From Girardinichthys multiradiatus (Eukaryota > Chordata > Actinopteri > Cyprinodontiformes > Goodeidae), in the NCBI RefSeq assembly GCF_021462225.1, contig NC_061804.1:4293463-4357462 (forward strand): DNA of 64,000 nucleotides. The letters run 5' to 3'. The position numbers and the translations under genes were made by a program. This document shows positions 22,700 to 34,500 of this stretch, piece by piece (position 1 is the first letter of the stretch; every line of letters begins with the position of its first letter). The notes under the pieces are model-generated. The model did not search any database, was not told the DNA's origin, and worked only from the letters and a program-made list of their open reading frames with translations.

Positions 22700-23325
22700 G
22701 GGTTTTATCTTTTTCTTTGGTGTCATGGTTTGGTCATCCAACTTTGAAAGAGAGGAGTTCCCTGCAGCAGATTTATAAACTGTCATCTAGACTGATTAGA
22801 GAGCCCCAACAGTCAGTTGCATCCCTGTGCATCTGGCAGGTACAGCAGATAAATTCTTCTGTTTTAAAAGATCAATTTCATCCCTTCACAGGGACGGAGG
22901 TTTTTGGTCCCGAAATGGAGAACTAGACGTTTAAAAACAGCTTTGTTCCTACTGCTGTTACTGAAACGAACAAGCTGAAATGATGCTCTCAAAAGATTTT
23001 ATTGTTTTTTTTTGGATATCAATGGATTTTGTTTTTCTTTTAAGGAAACGTTAATCACAGCCCAGTGTGTTTTCTTCAGTCGTGTTTGTATTTGTTCTTT
23101 TATTCGTTTTTACAGTCCGGCTTTTAATTTTAAAGTCTGGCTGTCTTATGTGTCCTGCTGTGTTTAGACTTGTGGAGTCTCAAGCTCTTTGAGCATTCCT
23201 ATGTGCAAATGATTCTGGGTATGTTGATGTTTGTACTTTTTACAGTGTATGTGGGTATGTATGGGTTTTAAACCACTGCAAAACAAATCTACCTACAGGT
23301 ATAAATAAAGTAACCTTGAACCTTG
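22700..23325 (+). pseudogene. LINE (CR1/Rex1-like) C-terminus and 3' UTR
   Basis: A 69-codon frame beginning near 22720 reads SWFGHPTLKERSSLQQIYKL ... FHPFTGTEVFGPEMEN. It corresponds to the C-terminal segment of CR1-group LINE proteins (pattern: WFGN.T..ER..L). A roughly 400-bp 3' UTR follows, ending ATAAATAAAGTAACCTTGAACCTTG, with the short 3' tandem typical of these elements. It is 5'-truncated. Confidence 0.65.
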
Positions 23326-23685
23326 TATGTCACTTCTCCCATGACGGACTCCGGAAGACAGCATCAGTCATGTATAGAATAGAGACTGCAATGTAAAAAG
23401 CAAAATGGGAATATAGAAAAACAAAATAAAAAAAAGAATACTCTTGTTAAAAGGGGGGTGAGTGTTAAAATGATAAAGATACAATATTTGTAAAGAATGA
23501 TAAAAAAAAAAAACAATTAGTAAAAAAGCCTACTGTTGTATAAAAAGACACTCCGCCAAGCTAGAACAGCTTATTTCTCATCATTAATAGAAGAGAACAA
23601 AAATAATCCTAGGTTTCTCTTTAGTACAGTTGCTAAACTTACACAGAGTCATAGCTCTGTTGAGCCATCCATTCCCTTAGCTCTA
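23326..23685. other. AT-rich spacer
   Basis: A-rich runs at about 23500; no coding or repeat assignment. Confidence 0.35.
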
Positions 23686-25432
23686 AAACATGTTTAGTTG
23701 TAATCAAGTTCACCAGTGATTAAGGGACACTTGTAAGACAGATTCTAGATTAAATCAACCCTGCATCTCTTCATTCATCAAACCAAAAGTACCAACATGT
23801 GTCAAGTCTCATCTGACCAACAAAACCGCTCCACGTGCACTAAAGATTTAAGAGCCTTTGCCACCGTAGAGGGGAAAGGTACAGAGCCCGTGAGGGGACA
23901 TGGAGGATTTTTTGCGTCCCCACGCAATACTTTTGCGTTCGGCATTTTGGAACAGCAGCACAGATGATAAACTGCTCATAAAACAAACACTGATATGTCA
24001 TTGATATGGTTTATTTGTCATATGCAGGTTAACATGCAGTCAACAATGCGATGAAATGCTTAGGATAAGAAGAACCGTTCAAATCACGATAAAAACAAAA
24101 ACACGGCGTGCAAAAAAAAAGTACACATCATGCAGCAGTAATAAGCAAACAAAGTGTCACAGATGTGGTTTTGTGTAATATTATTGTCCAGAGTTCAGTA
24201 GTTTGACAGCTTGTGGATAAAAACTGTCTTTTAGTCTGATTTGAAGATAATTTTATTTTAGGCCGATTTCAAAATAAAACTCAATAAATCTCAAAACGGG
24301 TGTAGTGTTTGTTTCATTTTTGCAGTTACCTGGTTTGGAAACTATCCCACAAAGTATTGCGAAATAACGCAAAGACTATTGCGTGAGAACGCAAAAAGAC
24401 AAAAAATTCCCCCATGTCCCCTCGCGGACTCCGTAGAAGGCTTCATCAAGGGAAGATATTAAATAAATACGTTGTGAAATAGAAAAAAATGTAATGTACC
24501 ATTAAATGTACAATTTATTTTAATACATTATTAAATATTAAGTGTACCACTAATTACGTCATGTTGTCTTTAAAATTATACTTAATTATTCAGTGGCACA
24601 TTTAATTGCATAATAGTCAATTTCATGATATAATGGTACATTTATTGTTTCTAATGATGTATTAAATAAATAAATGGTACCTTTAATTTAATGGCACATT
24701 TAATGTTACATTTCTTTCATGTTACATTTACTTCACTTATGGGACATTCACAACATTTATTTATTTAATGATTATTTTATTGTTTTAATTTTGTCCAGTT
24801 TGACCCTCCATTCTTGATGCCTGTATAGGAGGTCATGTTAGAATTTGAATCAGGTGTTCTGGAGCAGACAAACATCTAAAACTAGCAGAGAAGGGGTCCC
24901 TGAGGACCAGGGCTGTGAACCATTGAGGTACAGTTTCTAAATTGTGAAGGTAATGCCTTTATGTCCTTTTGTTCACCAAGTACAGTTATCTTGCTAGGTG
25001 CATTTTTCTTTTGTTCCAGCAACTTGAAACATAAAATGATGTAATTGTTCAAAGGAAACAATCACTTAATAAATGAGTAAAATACAACTATGTACATTTT
25101 GTTTATTCAACTAAGATAGGCATGGTCTGTTTCCTTGTTTGATATTTTATTATTCCTGGCCTTTACTACAGCTAAAAACAGGGACCTAATTGGTCCTTCA
25201 AACAAATTGCCAAAAGACTAAATGAAGAAAACAAAAATGGGAGAGGCACAGGAGTGGGAGTCGTTCTGAATGGGAGCGGAATGGGAGTGGGAGTCAATTT
25301 ACCAGGAGTCGGACGGGACAGGATTTTTTTCGTTATGCTGGCCTGGGATTGGGATGGGACAAGACATTTTTCTGTGGGAGCGGGATGGGACAGGGGAGAA
25401 AATCCACTCCCGTGTCACCCTCTAGTGTGTAC
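23686..25432 (+). repeat. left arm of a long inverted repeat
   Basis: Reverse-complement copy lies at about 56320-59664. Matching blocks run in mirrored order: AAAACATGTTTAGTTG; CAACATGTGTCAAGTCTCAT; the MITE at 23881-24434; the TAATGGTACATTTATTG AT-rich tract; the CTGAGGACCAGGGCTGTGAA block; and the GGGAGTGGGAGTC G-rich block ending GTGTCACCCTCTA. Arms are about 1.75 kb, excluding a 1.6-kb L2-like insertion in the right arm. Either two copies of one long interspersed element or an inverted segmental duplication. Confidence 0.85.
23881..24434. mobile_element. MITE inside the inverted-repeat arm, copy 1
   Basis: About 554 bp with inverted termini: GAGCCCGTGAGGGGACATGG at the left, and CCATGTCCCCTCGCGGACTC reading into the right edge. 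Inner repeats contain GCG/CGCAA motifs (ACGCAATACTTTTGCGTT against AACGCAAAGACTATTGCGT). Second copy at 58891-59485. No transposase. Confidence 0.75.
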
Positions 25433-28049
25433 AGACGCAAGAAGTACGCTGTGGACAGACTAGTGCAATCGGAGGAGACATCGCAAGTGGGTCTCAAGCA
25501 GGGGCTCCCGGGCCATGAGAGGTTAACCAGGCAACTTTTAAGGACTACTATTTGACTCTGTTTTTTTTTTTTTTTTTTTTTTTTTAAAGAAAAATCTATT
25601 TTATGGTTTTTTACCACAAAGAGTAAAGTGATATACATTTTTTGCAACTGGGTTTGTTCTTTGGGTATTTGAGTTGTTTGCTGCCCTTGGGTACAAGAGG
25701 GTTGAGTTTGGCCCTTATATTGGCCACATTTTCAAGGAGGCTACATTATCTAATGGAGCACGCAATGAGGAAATAACACTATAAATGAGATAATTCTTGA
25801 TTTATTCCTTGATATCATATTTTACACATCTCATATCCCTTAGTTGCTGACACATCATTTCTCCACACAACAGTTTTCACATTTACATTATGCAGTGGAA
25901 GCCACATTTATTGGCACCCCTGGTAAAGATGTTAAAAATCCCCAAAATAAATTCATCTGTCTGTACTGTAGCATAATCTAAAACAAAAATCATACTTTAG
26001 CTTGAATACATCTATTTAGTGAGGAGGTGCCCAGTTAAATCAAAAGTGGCTTAATTAATGCCATATCTGTAAAATAAAAAGGGAGGACATTTCAAAAAAG
26101 TTGAATCTCATATTGCAGAAGCATAGTTTCAACAATGTTTAAAGGCAGTTGCAGCAGCCAGGGATTGAACCACCAAGGTCTCTCTCTTAAACCATCAACC
26201 AATCTTAATGCAACAGTCTCTCATAGCTCTTACAGATCCACAGCAGAGTTGTCTCATGCAACTCATTAATGCTAGAGCAGCTAGAAGCCTCTTGCTTAGG
26301 CTTGACTCCAGGGTGAGATCCTGATGGTCCTAGACAAGGTGCCTGGATCATTTTGTCATTGTTTATTGAATCATTCTTTGTCTGGCCTTTCACCTTTTGG
26401 ATCAGCTGGAATGAAGGAAATCCTAAAAACCTGTTCAATATGGGATTTAAATTACTTGTCTTGGTCAAAAATACCACCAATGTTCTTTACTTTATTGCTG
26501 GAGGCCATTTCAATGCCATCCCCATTAACTGACTGACTAAACAATTTATTTTTCTATGATTCTGGTCCAAGACGACAACTTCTGTCTTGTCTTAATTAAG
26601 AAGTAAAACGTTTAAAGTCACACAGGTTCTATGTCTTCAAGACATGCCTGTAGTCTATCTAACTAGTGGGATTCATCGGGATTTATGGATAAATCGAGTT
26701 ATGGTAGGGTTAGCTCTCACATTACCCCAAGGCTGCTTCTGACTGTCTGATCAGTCCCTCATGGTGTTTTGTCTCAGAAAGGCATGCTGCCAACCAGCTA
26801 AGTTCACAGCCTTACATCAAATATTTGGATCCATCAAGAAGGTTTTGCCAAATTCACTTTGAGACAAACTAACCAACTTTTAGTGATTCAGGTGTTTTGT
26901 TTTTTACATCGACCCCATCATGTTCTTCTTGTTGTATACAGTAATGCAAGATTTATAACATGATCCCATAAGTGATCCAAACTGGGGAACCTCCAGGCAT
27001 CCAAAACCTGTGCCAGACTGCAGGTCTCAGTTTGACCTCCCAGCCTACAGAGTTGACTGGTTGCCTAACAACCTAGACCATCCTCTATGCTGATACATGG
27101 GAGTGTAGGAAATGGACATGAAGGGATGCAAGATGATTTCTTGAGATATGTGACAGAACAGCTGTGTCAGAGAAGTGTATCATGGGTCTGAAAACTCACT
27201 CATTTTGGTTTTGAGCCTGGATTCACATCCCAAATATGGCCCTGACAAAATGAAAACTGACAAACTCTTGACAGGTTTTAAGCTTTAATCAGTTCACACA
27301 ATATTTTGAAAGTTAATTCGCCAGTAACAAAAAATCCTCTTAGATGCAGTTTGTTGATTAATTAGTGTAGTTTATCTTTGTTTTATAGCCATTACTTTGT
27401 ATATGTTTCTATTGCTTTATTAACCACTGAGTAGATTAATAATATATTTAATTCTTGATTATTTAAGAAATAAGATTTCATCACAGTGGCTAATATGGGC
27501 TGCTGCTCAGGGTGGCATGAGAACTAGGGGGTGACAAATCTCACTTACAAAAAAATAATTCATCTGTCATTTACTTCCAGAATGGGGTTTTTATATATTA
27601 TTGCATCAGGGTTGAGTAGGTGCCCTCTATTTGCCGTTGAGGTATAAGACACCTCATCAGACTGCACAGCATTGTACTAAAAAGGGAAAGTTAAGGGAGG
27701 TTAAACATTCAAAAGTAAAATAAAAACAAAAGCATTTAAGGTAAGGTGACATTTGTTTGGTTTGTAGTTTGTAACATTAACTACGGTGCTAGTTTAAAAG
27801 TGCAGGGCGTCTGCTTGGGATCTCTGTGGAACAGATGTGGGAGTGTCTGGAGCCTTCGTGATGAACGTTGATGACTCAAGACTTTGAGATGCACAAAACA
27901 GAAGACATTGTAGAATTCTGTTGCTACTTTCTGATTACCTTGCATCTGTATCAGCGGTAGAATTAATCATATGTTGAATGCCTTGAACACAACACAAGTT
28001 AAACATCAGTGCTAAGGATGGTGAAAGAAAAATACGTGCACTTGATGTA
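25433..28049. other. repeat-rich intergenic region, mostly unassigned
   Basis: Holds a T-run (about 25560-25586) and a decayed DNA-transposon end at 25890-26150 (AAGCCACATTTATTGGCACC, CCTGGTAAAGATG, a Tc1-like MITE motif). A diverged block at 26200-27120, with CAACTTCTGTCTTGTCTTAATTAAG, looks like an old interspersed repeat I cannot name. No host exon is supported. Confidence 0.4.
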
Positions 28050-29656
28050 CAGGTCCTTCTCAAAATATTAGCATATTGTGATAAAGTTCATTATTTTCCA
28101 TAATGTCATGATGAAAATTTAACATTCATATATTTATATTCATTGCACACTAACTGAAATATTTCAAGTCTTTTATTGTCTTAATACGGATGATTTTGGC
28201 ATACAGCTCATGAAAACCCAAAATTCCTATCTCACAAAATTAGCATATCATTAAAAGGGTCTCTAAACGAGCTATGAACCTCATCATCTGAATCAACGAG
28301 TTAACTCTAAACACCTGCAAAAGATTCCTGAGGCCTTTAAAACTCCCAGCCTGGTTCATCACTCAAAACCCCAATCATGGGTAAGACTGCCGACCTGACT
28401 GCTGTCCAGAAGGCCACTATTGACACCCTCAAGCAAGAGGGTAAGACAGAGAAAGAAATTTCTGAACGAATAGGCTGTTCCCAGAGTGCTGTATCAAGAC
28501 ACCTCAGTGGGAAGTCTGTGGGAAGGAAAAAGTGTGGCAGAAAACGCTGCACAACGAGAAGAGGTGACCGAACCCTGAGGAAGATTGTGGAGAAGGGCCG
28601 ATTCCAGACCTTGGGGGACCTGCGGAAGCAGTGGACTGAGTCTGGAGTAGAAACATCCAGAGCCACCGTGCACAGGTATGTGCAGGAAATGGGCTACAGG
28701 TGCCGCATTCCCCAGGTCAAGCCACTTTTGAACCAGAAACAGCGGCAGAAGCGCCTGACCTGGGCTACAAAGAAGCAGCACTGGACTGTTGCTCAGTGGT
28801 CCAAAGTACTTTTTTCAGATGAAAGCAAATTCTGCATGTCATTCAGAAATCAAGGTGCCAGAGTCTGGAGGAAGACTGGGGAGAAGGAAATGCCAAAATG
28901 CCAGAAGTCCAGTGTCAAGTACCCACAGTCAGTGATGGTCTGGGGTGCCGTGTCAGCTGCTGGTGTTGGTCCACTGTGTTTTATCAAGGGCAGGGTCAAT
29001 GCAGCTAGCTATCAGGAGATTTTGGAGCACTTCATGCTTCCATCTGCTGAAAAGCTTTATGGAGATGAAGATTTCATTTTTCAGCACGACCTGGCACCTG
29101 CTCACAGTGCCAAAACCACTGGTAAATGGTTTACTGACCATGGTATCACTGTGCTCAATTGGCCTACCAACTCTCCTGACCTGAACCCCATAGAGAATCT
29201 GTGGGATATTGTGAAGAGAACGTTGAGAGACTCAAGACCCAACACTCTGGATGAGCTAAAGGCCACTATCGAAGCATCCTGGGCCTCCATAAGACCTAAG
29301 CAGTGCCACAGGCTGATTGCCTCCATGCCACGCCGCATTGAAGCAGTCATTTCTGCAAAAGGATTCCCGACCAAGTATTGAGTGCATAACTGTACATGAT
29401 TATTTGAAGGTTGACGTTTTTGTATTAAAAACACTTTCTTTTATTGGTCGGATGAAATATGCTAATTTTGTAAGATAGGAATTTTGGGTTTTCATGAGCT
29501 GTATGCCAAAATCATCCGTATTAAGACAATAAAAGACCTGAAATATTTCAGTTAGTGTGCAATGAATCTAAAATATATGAATGTTAAATTTTCATCATGA
29601 CATTATGGAAAATAATGAACTTTATCACAATATGCTAATGTTTTAAGAAGGACCTG
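28050..29656 (+). mobile_element. complete Tc1-family transposon
   Basis: 1607 bp bounded by TA (28048-28049 and 29657-29658). The 200-bp terminal inverted repeats are 28050-28249 and 29457-29656; they start CAGGTCCTTCTCAAAATATT and end TTAGCATAT. They match with only a few differences (for instance CTTCTCAAAATATT against CTTCTTAAAACATT). Between them is a single uninterrupted transposase frame. All parts needed for mobility appear present, so it is the youngest-looking DNA transposon of the window. It lies between units 2 and 3. Confidence 0.93.
28377..29381 (+). CDS. Tc1/mariner transposase, intact frame
   Basis: 334 residues, the usual length for Tc1 transposases, which cut and paste the element at TA sites. 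The N-terminal paired-like DNA-binding part has two helix-turn-helix segments (about residues 8-50, EKEISERIGCSQSAVSRHLS; and about 65-105, TLGDLRKQWTESGVETSRAT), joined by a basic GRKKCGRKRC linker. The catalytic DDE domain follows: FSDESKFC (about residue 147), FQHDLAPAHSAK (about 239) and SPDLNPIENLWD, with 34 residues between the second Asp and the Glu. The GWGA-like motif is VWGAVSAAGVGPL. It ends FPTKY. No stop, frameshift or missing catalytic residue was seen. The ATG at 28377 is chosen because it opens the conserved MGKTADLT N-terminus. Confidence 0.93.
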   Translation: MGKTADLTAVQKATIDTLKQEGKTEKEISERIGCSQSAVSRHLSGKSVGRKKCGRKRCTTRRGDRTLRKIVEKGRFQTLGDLRKQWTESGVETSRATVHRYVQEMGYRCRIPQVKPLLNQKQRQKRLTWATKKQHWTVAQWSKVLFSDESKFCMSFRNQGARVWRKTGEKEMPKCQKSSVKYPQSVMVWGAVSAAGVGPLCFIKGRVNAASYQEILEHFMLPSAEKLYGDEDFIFQHDLAPAHSAKTTGKWFTDHGITVLNWPTNSPDLNPIENLWDIVKRTLRDSRPNTLDELKATIEASWASIRPKQCHRLIASMPRRIEAVISAKGFPTKY

Positions 29657-30169
29657 TATATGGTAAATGAGTTGATGCATATAGAGTGGTCTGTTGAATA
29701 AAAGCAGCAGTAATGTATGAACAAGAGTAAAAGCTGTTGCTGCTATAACCATTTAATGTTTTAACTGTTACATAAGATGAAAGAAAAATAGCAGTAGGTT
29801 TAAAAATAGGATCAAAACTAAAAATAGTTATTATTAAAGGTTTAGGGTGTTGTGATATTAAAGGTTTCTCTTATGATGAGTAATTTGCTTGTGATTGTTT
29901 CAAATTATGACCATTAATCAGCATGTTATTTAAAATGTTGAGCACCTCAATTTTGTGTTTGTTGTTATACAGACTGATTTTTGATAGATTCAGACTGATT
30001 CATTTGTTAACATTAAAGTAAATTTACATGGTTTTATCATTTTATTTTATATTATAAAAATATGTAATCATTTTTTGATGTAATAGAGATTGCTTCTTGG
30101 AAATGGAGTAATTGTCCTTTAAATTGATTTTTATATATTCAGACTGATTTGTAACTACATGGTTTAATA
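29657..30169. other. intergenic, nothing recognised
   Basis: AT-rich. TTCAGACTGATT recurs three times within 29970-30150, a weak local repetition. No gene. Confidence 0.4.
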
Positions 30170-31520
30170 TCATCTAGATATTATATTATATTATATTATA
30201 TTATGTTTTTAAGCTATTTTAATTTCAATTTTATCCATACACATAGCTTTGGGTATATAATGAATTTATAAGGAGTTGTCATATCCATAACAAACACCAG
30301 AGGGTATCAAGATACTTTAAAAGTGAAACAATAGTGCCTTACAGCTTTAGCCACTGAAGTGTCGTCGTTACTCATCATGTTTTTAACTACATCATGTGTT
30401 CCCTCACTGTTTTTATTTAAGGCATTACTTGTTGTCATTGTTACAAAAATGATATGTGTGCTGTGATTTTTTACTCCAGCCTAGGGAATGAGGAGGTCCT
30501 CACAGATGGGAAAATTAGAGTGTCTTATCTTTTGATCTTGTTAAACTAGGTAGTTCGTTTTAAATGAAAAAATATTTGATTTGTATGAGAATTGGGATGT
30601 CCCTTAAAATGAAAGCTTTCTCATTACTACAAAAGCTTAGTAAAAGTCGCAAAAGAGCTTAACAAAGAGCTAATGGAGACGACAACCAAAACTCCTCCCC
30701 GGTAACTCTTATTGTTGCTGATCGGATTAAGTTTTGCTTTTTTAAAAGAGATAAATTTTCATATTATTGATCATGTTGCTCTTGTATACAAATGTAATTT
30801 ACAAACTAAATAATAAGGTTTTTCACATTTTCTTCTTTTGAAATCAGTACAGCTTAAAATGAAAAATGTGAAATTAACAATAAAACATCTTGAAACTTTT
30901 TATCCTTTAATACAGACAAAATTTTAATAACCAGAGTGTTCTGGATTGTGGTAACTCTTTGAAATAAGTCGAATACTTCTAAAGATCACCCGCTGGTGTC
31001 CAGTTTTATGGATTGTGAATAATCAAGTAAGACATCACATCAACAACAAAGAAAAAAGTTCAGAATGTTTTTTGACAAAATCTGTATAATAGTGCTGCGT
31101 CTTTAAATGTTAATTATATGTTTTGTTAAAAAAAAATATTCTTCTTAGACACTGGCATGCAGAAATAGGTGTGTCAATGGTGTGTTGACTTGTTTTTAGG
31201 ATGTTTTGTCACTGTTCATGATCATTGACGCTGTAAACATGGGAACACGCCCATTCATTGTTGTCATCCATGCATTATTTAAAGTGTAGTATGGCTCCTG
31301 AATTTTAGTATGAGAATGAGGAGAACTAACCTCCAGGAACCACCTGAACATCAAAATGAAGCTGATCTTTTCTCTGACACTCACCTGGGCACTCTACAGC
31401 ACAGGTAGCATTATTTCATATGTATTTTTGATTTCTTTCTAAAAGCAGAAAATAATGAAATTAGATTTTACATCTTTCTTTAGTTGTAATTGTTAATCAT
31501 CTAGTTCAAGTAACAGTAAT
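30170..31520 (+). repeat. segmental duplication, unit 3 copy
   Basis: Counterpart of 5600-6990: same order of blocks from the ATATT microsatellite (30178-30204) through the promoter and signal exon into the first intron. Unlike unit 1, this copy keeps the ATG and the GT donor. Confidence 0.85.
31170..31355 (+). promoter_or_regulatory. promoter and leader of the giant mucin gene (unit 3)
   Basis: TATTTAAAG at 31276-31284 lies 72 bp before the ATG, the same spacing as TATATAAAG in unit 2. Upstream GACGCTGTAAACATGGGAAC and ACGCCCATTCATTG are shared with unit 1. The leader (GGAGAACTAACCTCCAGGAA, CCACCTGAACATC) is shared by the family. The TATA box is weaker than in unit 2. Confidence 0.65.
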
Positions 31521-34500
31521 TATTTTTATTGTATAAAGTGTTTATTAATTACATCCAAACACATACATTTTTACCAACAGACTAGACATTTTTTGTATAA
31601 AATATCAGGCAAGTCAAGGTTGTGAAGTGTCGACTGATACGACTACATGTTTCCAGTTTCAACTAATTCTTCAGGCACCGCTGATCCATAAATTATTCCA
31701 ATTATCAATAGCAATGTAATTGTTTCCTCAAAGTATAGAAAGGTTTATTTCTCCAATTTGGTTAAAACATTTTCTTCTATAAGCCTTTGGTGATAAATAT
31801 GTATTTTTTCCAGAAATTGTTCAGTGACATGTTTGGTTTTCAGCATAGTTTTAGGCACATTGTTCTTTAGTTATTATTCTATCACTGACTTACTTGAAAT
31901 ACCACATTCCACAATTATATTCTTTGTCCTGTTACTCTTGGACTATTGCAACAAAAATATGTTTTGAAATTGACTCTCCCTAAAACCTTAAGGAACTTGA
32001 AACATTATATGAAAAATTGTGTAAATACCATATTTAAATTAAGTTACAACCAATCATGAGTTCTTTATTTGAAGTTATTTCCTTTGAAATGTAAAATTTC
32101 TAAAAACAATAGTCAGTGCTGAGTTTTTAAGCCTATAAGAAAATATTAAACAATTATTTTTTAACAACAACAGCAACAGCAGCAACTACCACAACTGCAG
32201 CACCAATCACCACAACAGCAGCACCATTCACCACAACTGTGTTACCACCCCCAACAACTGGAGCACCAACCACCACCACTGCTACAACCGCCACAACTGA
32301 AGTACCTACCAGCACATCTGGAACACCAACCACCACAACTGCAGCAGCAACAACCACAACTGCGACACCAACAACCACAACAGCAGCAGAAACTACTACA
32401 ACTGCAGTACCACCCACAACTGCGACACCAACCACCACAACTGCAGCACCAACCACCACAACTGCGGCAGCAACAACCAACACCGCAGAAACTACCACCA
32501 CAACCGCAGCACCAACAACTGCAGCACCAACAACCACAACTGTACCACCAACCACCACAACTGCAGCACCAACCACCAAAAGTACAACAGCAACCACCAC
32601 ACCTGCAGCACATTCCACCACAACACCACCACCCACCACAACTGCAGCACCAACCACCACAACTGCAGCAGCAACAACCACAACCGCAGCACCAACAACA
32701 ACAACTGAAGCATCAACAACCACAACTGCAGCACTAACCACCTCAATTACAGCACCAACCACCACAAGTGCGGCAGACACCACCACAACTGCAGCACCAT
32801 CCACCACAACCCCACCACCCACCACAACTGCAGCACCAACCACCACAACTGCGGCAGCAACAACCAACACCGTAGAACCTACCATAACAACCTCAGCACC
32901 AACAACTGGAGCACCAACAACCACAACTGTAGCACCAACAACTACAACTGAAGCACCAACAACTACAACTGAAGCAACAACCACCACAACTGCAGAACCA
33001 ACCACCACAAGTGCGGCAGCAACCACCACAACCGCAGCAACAACAACTACAACTGAAGCATCAACAACCACAACTGCAGCACCAACCACCACAAGTGCGA
33101 CAGCAACCCCAACAACTGCAGCATATTCCTCCACAACACCACCACCCACCACAACTGCAGCACCAACCACCACAACTGCAGCAGCAACAACCACAACTGC
33201 AGCAGCAACAACCACAACCACAGCACCAACAACAACAACTGAAGCATCAAAAACCACAACTCCAGTAACAACCGCAACACCAACAACCACTACAGCAGCA
33301 GCAACAACTACAACTACGGCAGCAACCACTACAACTGCAGCACCCACCACCACAACTTCAACACCAACAACTACAGCATCAACAACCACAACTGCAGCAC
33401 CAACAACCACAGCACAAACCACCATAACAGAGGCAGAGACAACCACAACCGCAGCACTTACCACCACAAATCCAATAACAACCGCAACACCAACAACCAC
33501 AACTGCGGCAGCAACAACCACAACTGCGGCACCAAACACCACAACCACAGCACCAACCACCACAACTGCGGCACCAACAACCACAACCACAGCACCAACC
33601 ACCACAACAGAGGCAGCAACAACCACAACCGCAGCACTTACCACCACAACTGCAGTAACAACCGCAACACCAACAACCACAACTGCGGCAGCAACAACCA
33701 CAACTGCGGCACCCACCACCACAACTGCAACACCAACAACCACAACTGCAACACCAACAACTACAACTACAGCACCAACAACCACAACTTCAGCACCAAC
33801 AACCACAACCACAGCACCAACCACCACAACAGAGGCAGCAACAACCACAACCGCAGCACTTACCACCACAACTGCAGTAACAACCGCAACACCAACAACC
33901 ACAACAGCGGCAGCAACAACCACAACTGCAGCAGCAACAACCACAACTGCGGCAGCAACAACCACAACTGCAGCACCCACCACCACAACTGCAGCACCAA
34001 CAACTACAACTTCAGCACCAACAACCAACACCGCACATCCTACCACAACAACCGCAGCACCAACAACTGCAGCACCAACCACCACAACTGTAGTACCAAC
34101 CACCACAACTGCGGCACCAACCACCACAACCCCACCACCCACCACAACTGTAGCACCAACCACCACAACTGCAGCACCATCCACCACAACCCCACCACCC
34201 ACCACAACTGCAGCACCAACCACCACAAGTGTGGCAGCAACCACCACAACCGCAGCACCAACAACTACAACTGCAGCACCAACCACCACAAGTGTGGCAG
34301 CAACCACCACAACCGCAGCACCAACAACTACAACTGAAGCATCAACAACCACAACTGCAGCACATACCACCACAAGTGTGACAGCAACCACCACAACTGC
34401 AGCACATTCCACCACAACACCACCACCCACCACAACTGCAGCACCAACCACCACACCTGCAGCAGCAACAACCACAACTGCAGCAGCAACAACCACAACT

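Noticed and set aside
26205..26536. Short frames resembling a conserved gene block
   Set aside because: Looks like an old interspersed repeat; no consistent protein signature in any frame.
28337..28666. Minus-strand 109-codon frame in the intact Tc1
   Set aside because: Shadow of the transposase N-terminus.
31405..32173. Hidden LU exons in front of the giant mucin exon
   Set aside because: I found no CX2C start, no ATCCTAG-type exon end and no CCxxxxCN segment; the only family-like part is the signal exon.
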